64,000 nt of DNA from an uncultured Mucilaginibacter sp. (GTDB lineage Bacteria > Bacteroidota > Bacteroidia > Sphingobacteriales > Sphingobacteriaceae). Under the pieces are notes generated by a model. It was not told the DNA's origin. It did not search any database and saw nothing but the letters and a program-made list of their open reading frames with translations. The DNA is taken from positions 1 to 64,000 of the forward strand of contig NZ_CALMAT010000009.1 of NCBI RefSeq assembly GCF_937859865.1, written 5' to 3'. The stretch's first letter is position 1. The number at the start of each line of letters is the position of its first letter. The translations under genes and the position numbers were made by a program. Shown here one piece after another: positions 57,854 through 64,000 of the stretch.

Positions 57854-59697
57854 TTTTGGTTGCTGTAAATGGTGATGGATTGTGGTTGAAGGGAAACCGG
57901 AGCGGAAGCGTTAACAGATTGAGGCACATTTTCCGGTCCGTTCCATTCGGGATCGGCAGAAGCCAAAGCTTTATACCATTGCTGCTGGTTGTGCGGCAAT
58001 TGAATTTGCTGGATTTGCTCAGAAAAGTTCATCAAACAAAGCACCTGGTTATCTTCGTGCCAGCGGTGCAGCATTAACGTTTTAGTGTTTTCATCCGAAG
58101 AAACCTCCAAATGCTGCCGGTTTAAGTGATGCAAAGCAGGAAGTTTTTTCCGCAAGGAAATCAAGGCTTTGTAAAAGCGCAGCATGGCAGCGTGCGGTTC
58201 CTTCCCGACCAAATCCCATTGCAATTTTGATTGGTTAAAAGTAGCTTCGTCCACCGGGTCGGGCGCTTCGCCTTCGGCATGAAAAGCGGCAAATTCTGCT
58301 TTGCGGCCTTTGCGTACCGCTTCGGCCAGTTCCGGATCGGTGTGGCTTACGAAGTACAAAAACGGATTTGGTTCGCTGTATTCTTCGCCCATAAAAAGCA
58401 TTGGTAAAAAAGGCGCTACTAAAACCGATCCGGCCATCAGTTTCTGCATTTCAAAACTGAAAAGCTGGCTGCTGCGTTCGCCCAACATCCGGTTTCCAAC
58501 CTGGTCGTGGTTTTGGGAGAAGACGATAAACTGCTCGCCCGGGTTATGTTCGGTTTTGATGCCAAAGGTTTTTTTGCGGTGCGGCGAATACAAACCGTCG
58601 TAAACGTAAGCATTGCGGTAGGCTTTTTCCAGATGCTTGATGCCTTCAAAATCTGAATAATAGCCCGTTTTATCACCGCTAACGGTAACGCGCAAAGCGT
58701 GATGAAACTCATCAATCCATTGCGCATCCATCCCGAAACCTTCTTTTTCCAAAGGGTTGACAAAGCGCGTATCGTTCAAATCCAGCTCCACGATTAAGTG
58801 ATGTTTGCGGCCGGTTTCGGCCATCAACTGGTTTACTTCCTGCTTAATTTCGCGTAGCAAATGCTTGGTGCTGAAATCTTTAATGGCGTGAACCGCATCC
58901 ATCCGCAAGGCATCAATATGGAAATCGCGGAACCACATCAGCACGTTTTCGATGTAATACTGACGCACGGCATCGCAGTATTCGTCGTCAAAATTAATGG
59001 CGTTTCCCCAGGGCGTATTGTATTTTTGGGTAAAGTACTGGCCAAATTCGCCAAAATAATTGCCTTCCGGTCCTAAATGGTTGTACACCACATCCAGCAC
59101 CACGGCGATGCTTTTTTTATGGCACAAATTTACGAGGTGCTGCAAACCTTGGGCACCGCCATAAGAATTTTGAACGGCGAAAGGAAAAACGCCATCGTAG
59201 CCCCAGTTCCGGCCACCGGGAAACTGGGCAACCGGCATAATTTCTATCGCCGTAATGCCCAGTTCTTTTAAATAATCCAGTTTTTCTTCGATGCCTGCAA
59301 AAGTACCTTGAGGCGTAAAAGTGCCGGTGTGCAACTCGTACAACAAGTAACCTGCTAAAGGATAGTTTTGCCAGTTTTGATCGTCCCAATCAAAAGCAGA
59401 AAGATCAATGGCTTGCGATGCACCATGCACACTTTCAGGTTGTGCCAGCGAAGCAGGATCGGGCAACTCCTTTTCTCCGTCTAAAACAAATTGGTACGGG
59501 TCATTGGGTTTTAAATCCGAAGTTGTTAAAAGCCAGTAACCGTAGGATGCTTCTTTTAGCAGGTATTTTTTGTTATTAGAAGTGAGCAGCAGTTCTGCAG
59601 ATTTTGCTTTTGGCGCCCAAAGTTTTACTTCGGCTTCGCCTTCGGCATTAAAATTTACACCAATGCTGCGTTTTTTTAGGTTGAGATCAGTCAGCAT
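57850..59697 (-). CDS. treZ: malto-oligosyltrehalose trehalohydrolase
   Basis: LLYELHTGTFTPQGTFAGIEEKLDYLKELGITAIEIMPVAQFPGGRNWGYDGVFPFAVQNSYGG. Confidence 0.93.
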   Translation of the reverse strand: MLTDLNLKKRSIGVNFNAEGEAEVKLWAPKAKSAELLLTSNNKKYLLKEASYGYWLLTTSDLKPNDPYQFVLDGEKELPDPASLAQPESVHGASQAIDLSAFDWDDQNWQNYPLAGYLLYELHTGTFTPQGTFAGIEEKLDYLKELGITAIEIMPVAQFPGGRNWGYDGVFPFAVQNSYGGAQGLQHLVNLCHKKSIAVVLDVVYNHLGPEGNYFGEFGQYFTQKYNTPWGNAINFDDEYCDAVRQYYIENVLMWFRDFHIDALRMDAVHAIKDFSTKHLLREIKQEVNQLMAETGRKHHLIVELDLNDTRFVNPLEKEGFGMDAQWIDEFHHALRVTVSGDKTGYYSDFEGIKHLEKAYRNAYVYDGLYSPHRKKTFGIKTEHNPGEQFIVFSQNHDQVGNRMLGERSSQLFSFEMQKLMAGSVLVAPFLPMLFMGEEYSEPNPFLYFVSHTDPELAEAVRKGRKAEFAAFHAEGEAPDPVDEATFNQSKLQWDLVGKEPHAAMLRFYKALISLRKKLPALHHLNRQHLEVSSDENTKTLMLHRWHEDNQVLCLMNFSEQIQQIQLPHNQQQWYKALASADPEWNGPENVPQSVNASAPVSLQPQSITIYSNQK

Positions 59698-59699
59698 GC

Positions 59700-61817
59700 T
59701 TATTTTCTTTGGTTTTTTAAAACAACTACCGATCGTCCGGCTACATTGATCGTTTCTTCTGCCTTAAAACAAACGCCGTTTTCGGATATGCAATCTTCCG
59801 ATGTATCTAATACTTTGAGCCAGTTTTTTGCAAATTTTTCAGGTGGCAGCACGTAATCCAAAGGGCCATGGTAGGCGTTAAAGATCACGTAAAAACTGTC
59901 GTCCAAAATTTTATTGCCCTGTTCATCTACATAATGCAATTCGCGGCCGTTTAAAAATACGCCCAAGGATTTGGCAAAATCATGCGACCAATTTTCCTCC
60001 GACATTTCTATTCCTTCGGGCAAAAACCAGGCAATATCGTTTACCTTGGAACGGATAGCAACACCCTGAAACCAATTTCGGCGGCAAAAAACAGGATGGT
60101 TTTTGCGCAGCTCGATCAGTTTTTGGGTAAACTCCAGTAAACTTTGATCTGCATTTTCCCAGTCGAGCCACGAAACTTCGTTGTCCTGGCAGTAAGCATT
60201 ATTGTTTCCGCCTTGCGTTCGCCCAAACTCATCGCCGGCAACCAACATCGGCACACCTTGTGATAAAAATAAGGTGGTGAGCAAATTACGTTTTTGCTGG
60301 TTCCGAAGTTTGATAATTTCCGGGTCGTCAGTCAGGCCTTCTGTGCCGCAGTTCCAGGAGCGGTTATGGCTTTCGCCGTCGTTGTTGTTTTCGCCGTTTG
60401 CTTCGTTGTGTTTTTCATTGTACGAAACCAGGTCGTGCAACGTAAAACCATCATGTGCGGTAATAAAGTTGATGCTGGCCGTTGGGTTACGGGAATCATC
60501 CATGTACAAATCCGGGCTGCCGCTCAAACGTTCTGCAAACTCGCCCAGCATACTATCGGCGCCACGCCAGTAATCGCGCATGCAATCGCGGTACTTGCCG
60601 TTCCACTCGGCCCATTCGGATGGAAAGTTTCCTACCTGGTAACCGCCTTCGCCAATATCCCAGGGCTCTGCAATAAGTTTGGCTTGAGAGATGATCGGAT
60701 CCTGATAAATGATCTCAAAAAAGGAACTTAATTTGTTTACCTCGTGCAGTTCGCGCGCCAACGTGGCAGCCAAATCAAACCGGAAACCATCCACGTGCAT
60801 TTCGGTGATCCAGTAACGCAAACTATCCATAATTAAACGAAGCACGTTGGGCAAATTGGCGTTGAGCGTGTTGCCGGTGCCGGTGTAGTCTTTGTAATAG
60901 CGTTTGTTTTCTTCCATCAACCGGTAATAAGCCGTATTGTCTATACCTTTAAAAGAAAGCGTTGGGCCGAGTTCGTTCCCTTCGGCGGTATGGTTGTAAA
61001 CCACGTCAATAATCACTTCAAGCCCTGCTTTGTGCAGTTCTTTTACCATGTTTTTAAATTCGGTAACCTGCTGGCCTTGCGTGCCGCTGCTGGAGTAGCG
61101 CACATCTGGCGCAAAAAAACCGATGGTATTGTAACCCCAATAGTTGGACAGGTTGTGTTTTACCAAATGTTCATCAATGATAAAATGATGAACAGGCATC
61201 AGTTCTACGGCCGTAATCCCCAGTTCTTTTAAATATTTGATGGTTGCCGGATGCGCCATGGCTGCATAAGTGCCTCTGATTTCCTCCGGGATTTCGGGAT
61301 TGAGGTTGGTAAAGCCTTTAACATGGGTTTCGTAAATAATGGTTTTATGGTAAGGAATATCGGGCAGTTTGTCGCCTTCCCAATCGTATCTTTCGTCAAT
61401 GATAACACTTTTCGGAATATATTCTGCGTTGTCAACATCGCTGAAACTTAGGTCTTTATTCGGGTCGTTAATATCATAACCAAAAAGCGATTCGTGCCAT
61501 TTTACTGGCCCGGCGATGGATTTGGCATAAGGGTCAATCAAAACCTTGCATGCGTTGTAGCGTAAACCGTTCAGCGGATCATATGGGCCGTCAACACGGT
61601 AACCGTAAAGCTGCCCGGCTTTTAGTTTGGGGAGGTAAATATGCCAGATGTAATGCGTGCACTCTTTTACATCTATTTTTGTTTCGTGGCCGTCATCATC
61701 AAACAAACACAATTGTATTGCGGTAGCGCCGGGAGCAAAGAGCGCAAAATTAACACCTTTGTTGTCCAATGTTGCTCCTAAAGGGTATGGGTTTCCAGGA
61801 TAATTGTTCATAATCAT
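59700..61817 (-). CDS. glgX: glycogen debranching enzyme GlgX/TreX
   Basis: YPLGATLDNKGVNFALFAPGATAIQLCLFD; YETHVKGFTNLNPEIPEEIRGTYAAMAHPATIKYLKELGITAVELMP. Confidence 0.94.
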   Translation of the reverse strand: MIMNNYPGNPYPLGATLDNKGVNFALFAPGATAIQLCLFDDDGHETKIDVKECTHYIWHIYLPKLKAGQLYGYRVDGPYDPLNGLRYNACKVLIDPYAKSIAGPVKWHESLFGYDINDPNKDLSFSDVDNAEYIPKSVIIDERYDWEGDKLPDIPYHKTIIYETHVKGFTNLNPEIPEEIRGTYAAMAHPATIKYLKELGITAVELMPVHHFIIDEHLVKHNLSNYWGYNTIGFFAPDVRYSSSGTQGQQVTEFKNMVKELHKAGLEVIIDVVYNHTAEGNELGPTLSFKGIDNTAYYRLMEENKRYYKDYTGTGNTLNANLPNVLRLIMDSLRYWITEMHVDGFRFDLAATLARELHEVNKLSSFFEIIYQDPIISQAKLIAEPWDIGEGGYQVGNFPSEWAEWNGKYRDCMRDYWRGADSMLGEFAERLSGSPDLYMDDSRNPTASINFITAHDGFTLHDLVSYNEKHNEANGENNNDGESHNRSWNCGTEGLTDDPEIIKLRNQQKRNLLTTLFLSQGVPMLVAGDEFGRTQGGNNNAYCQDNEVSWLDWENADQSLLEFTQKLIELRKNHPVFCRRNWFQGVAIRSKVNDIAWFLPEGIEMSEENWSHDFAKSLGVFLNGRELHYVDEQGNKILDDSFYVIFNAYHGPLDYVLPPEKFAKNWLKVLDTSEDCISENGVCFKAEETINVAGRSVVVLKNQRK

Positions 61818-61909
61818 ATGGATAGTAAAGAAATCAGCCTTTTTAATGTTTTAATAACCAATAATTTTGCTTTAAAACTAATTTCGCCCGGGTTCGTATA
61901 TACCGGCCA

Positions 61910-61939
61910 ATACTGTTTTTACCAGCATAAAAACAGTAT
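61910..61939. repeat. head-to-head pair of motif variants (perfect 12-bp arms)
   Basis: ATACTGTTTTTA-ccagca-TAAAAACAGTAT. Confidence 0.95.
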
Positions 61940-62114
61940 ATCGGACAATTGATTTTTGTGTATTTGATTCGGTTGGATTAGTTTAACTTTGAAGCCGTAC
62001 TGCTATTATTTATTAGGGTTTGATAGACATGCCGAACCATAACCACAACAAAACTTACTGATGCTTAAATGCTGTTTTTATCAACCTAAAATCAGCACAG
62101 GATAAAATTCTAAT

Positions 62115-64000
62115 ATGTTTGATGACAATACCGATGCAGAACAACTGCGCATACTCGAAAACGAAGCCAAAGAAGTCCCTTTAGAAAGATGGGGCCCTTA
62201 TTTGAGCGAACGGCAATGGGGCACCGTTCGGGAAGATTACAGCCAGAACGGCGATGCCTGGAACTATTTCCCGCATGACCATGCCCGCAGCCGCGTTTAC
62301 CGCTGGGGCGAGGACGGTTTGGCCGGAATTTCTGATTATTACCAGCAACTATGCTTTTCCATAGCTTTATGGAACGGAAAAGATAAGATTTTAAAAGAAC
62401 GCCTTTATGGTTTAACCAACTACCAGGGCAACCACGGCGAGGACGTAAAGGAACTGTACTACTATCTGGATAATGTGCCCACGCATTATTACATGAAATA
62501 TTTGTACAAATACCCGCAGCAGGCTTTTCCATATTACGAAATGAACCGCAGGAATGCCGAGCGTTCTAAACAAGAACAGGAATACGAACTGCTGGATACC
62601 GGTATTTTTGATGAAGACCGGTATTTTGATGTGGTGGTAGAATACGCCAAAAAAAGTTCGGAAGATATCCATATCCGCATCGAAATAACCAACCGCAGCG
62701 ATGAAGATGCGCCGATAACTGTGCTGCCAACTTTATGGTTTTACAACCGCTGGCAATACGATCAAACAAAAGCCAAACCCATTATCGAGGCGCAGGAAGA
62801 CGGATCGGTAAAGGCAACGCATGTGCCTTTGGGCACTTATCATTTGTATTACGACGAGCCGGATTACCAGTTGTTTACCGAAAACGAAACCAATAAAGAA
62901 CGCTTGTTCGGCACGCCCAACGATGTGCCTTTTGTAAAAGACGCTTTCCACGAAGCCGTCATTAACGGTACGGATTTGGAAGCTTTGCAGGAACTGAAAT
63001 CGGGCACCAAGTTTTCGCCGGTCTATCAGTTTATGGTGAAGGCAAAATCATCTAAAACCATCAAACTTCGTTTATCAAAAGGCCGGGTTAAAAATCCATT
63101 AGACGAAAAGTTCAATGCTCTTTTTACCACCCGAAAATTAGAGGCGGATATTTTCTACAAAAACTTATATCCTAATGCTACCAATCCGGATTTATTAAAC
63201 ATCCAGCGGCAGGCTTTTGCCGGTTTGCTTTGGAGCAGGCAATATTACCATTACGATACGCAACGCTGGCTGACCACGAGCGACGGCATTTCGCCGGTTG
63301 TAGAAAACCGGTTGAACGGACGGAACAGCAGTTGGAAATACCTCAAAAACCAGGACGTAATTTCTATGCCCGACAAATGGGAATATCCCTGGTACGCGGC
63401 CTGGGACCTCGCTTTTCATTGTGCGGCCATGGCAATGATTGACCCAAATTTTGCCAAGAACCAGTTGATCCTGATCATGCGCGAATGGTACATGAACCCG
63501 GAAGGGCAAATCCCGGCCTACGAATGGGATTTCAGCGATGTAAACCCGCCCGTTCATGCCTGGGCAGCTTTAGAAGTTTACCGCATCGAAAAAGAGAAAA
63601 AAGGGGTAGGCGACGTCAAGTTTTTAAAACGTATTTTCCAGAAACTCATCATCAATTTTACCTGGTGGACAAATCGTGTGGACGTGGAAGGCAAAAATAT
63701 TTTTGCCGGCGGTTTTTTGGGTTTGGATAACATCGGCGTGTTCGACCGCAACAGCAAACTGAACGGCAACCTGGAACTGGAGCAGGTAGACGGCACCAGT
63801 TGGATGGGCATGTACGCACTCAATATGATGGACATTGCGTTGGAAATTGCCATGCACGATGACTCTTTTGAAGATTCGGCCGTCAAATTTTACGAACATT
63901 TTGTGCTGATTGCCGATGCTTTGAACGGCATGGGTTTATGGAGCGAAGAAGACAAGTTTTTTTACGATACGCTGCGCCTGCAAAGCAACCATGCGTACCA
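62115..64000 (+). CDS. MGH1/GH63-like glycosidase (partial, runs off right edge)
   Basis: MFDDNTDAEQLRILENEAKEVPLERWGPYLSERQWGTVREDYSQNGDAWNYFPHDHARSRVYRWGEDGLAGISDYYQQLCFSIALWNGKD; open to window end so absent from ORF track. Confidence 0.88.
   Translation, partial: MFDDNTDAEQLRILENEAKEVPLERWGPYLSERQWGTVREDYSQNGDAWNYFPHDHARSRVYRWGEDGLAGISDYYQQLCFSIALWNGKDKILKERLYGLTNYQGNHGEDVKELYYYLDNVPTHYYMKYLYKYPQQAFPYYEMNRRNAERSKQEQEYELLDTGIFDEDRYFDVVVEYAKKSSEDIHIRIEITNRSDEDAPITVLPTLWFYNRWQYDQTKAKPIIEAQEDGSVKATHVPLGTYHLYYDEPDYQLFTENETNKERLFGTPNDVPFVKDAFHEAVINGTDLEALQELKSGTKFSPVYQFMVKAKSSKTIKLRLSKGRVKNPLDEKFNALFTTRKLEADIFYKNLYPNATNPDLLNIQRQAFAGLLWSRQYYHYDTQRWLTTSDGISPVVENRLNGRNSSWKYLKNQDVISMPDKWEYPWYAAWDLAFHCAAMAMIDPNFAKNQLILIMREWYMNPEGQIPAYEWDFSDVNPPVHAWAALEVYRIEKEKKGVGDVKFLKRIFQKLIINFTWWTNRVDVEGKNIFAGGFLGLDNIGVFDRNSKLNGNLELEQVDGTSWMGMYALNMMDIALEIAMHDDSFEDSAVKFYEHFVLIADALNGMGLWSEEDKFFYDTLRLQSNHAY

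Noticed and set aside
950-63143. Dispersed motif as a simple AT-rich or codon-usage by-product
   Set aside because: Exact 12-mers recur on both strands, in spacers and in multiple frames with conserved flanking half-site, far above chance.

Overview
This 64-kb chromosomal window looks Bacteroidota-like (probably Sphingobacteriaceae-type, judged from gene content, T9SS type-B C-terminal domain and TAnnTTTG promoter signals; taxonomy is inference). Most of it is ordinary: GH19 chitinase-like protein, cobalamin adenosyltransferase, ispD, queA, gltA, DUF1080 protein, NtrC-type regulator, rnpB RNA, S53 peptidase, an MBOAT/GT surface-glycan block, a TonB/PepSY/heavy-metal-binding/SCO/cytochrome c block, a 2263-aa secreted PKD-like protein, GH39, several SDRs, ybdL/yafV-type genes, and a treX-treZ-(treY-malQ fusion) glycogen/trehalose cluster followed by an MGH1-like glycosidase. 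No tRNA, rRNA operon, CRISPR or prophage was seen. The strongest unexplained signal is a dispersed short motif, TAAAA(GA|AC)AG(C|T)AT, usually embedded in a ~30-bp quasi-palindrome (ACCAATTTTTATNNGRTAAAAGAAGCATYGG). I count about 55 exact copies by hand, on both strands, in intergenic DNA and inside unrelated genes in more than one reading frame; chance expectation is about 0.03. Its architecture recalls DNA-uptake-type signal sequences or a protein-binding site, but function is unproven. Other leads: a ~240-bp nested palindromic element built on two inverted copies of the motif (three versions at 29.9, 32.9 and 34.4 kb), two tandem duplications that carry the motif, a pseudoknot-compatible structure around the start codon of the giant gene, an IS1-like insertion that splits a lipoprotein gene, and three toxin-antitoxin loci of which two have damaged toxins.
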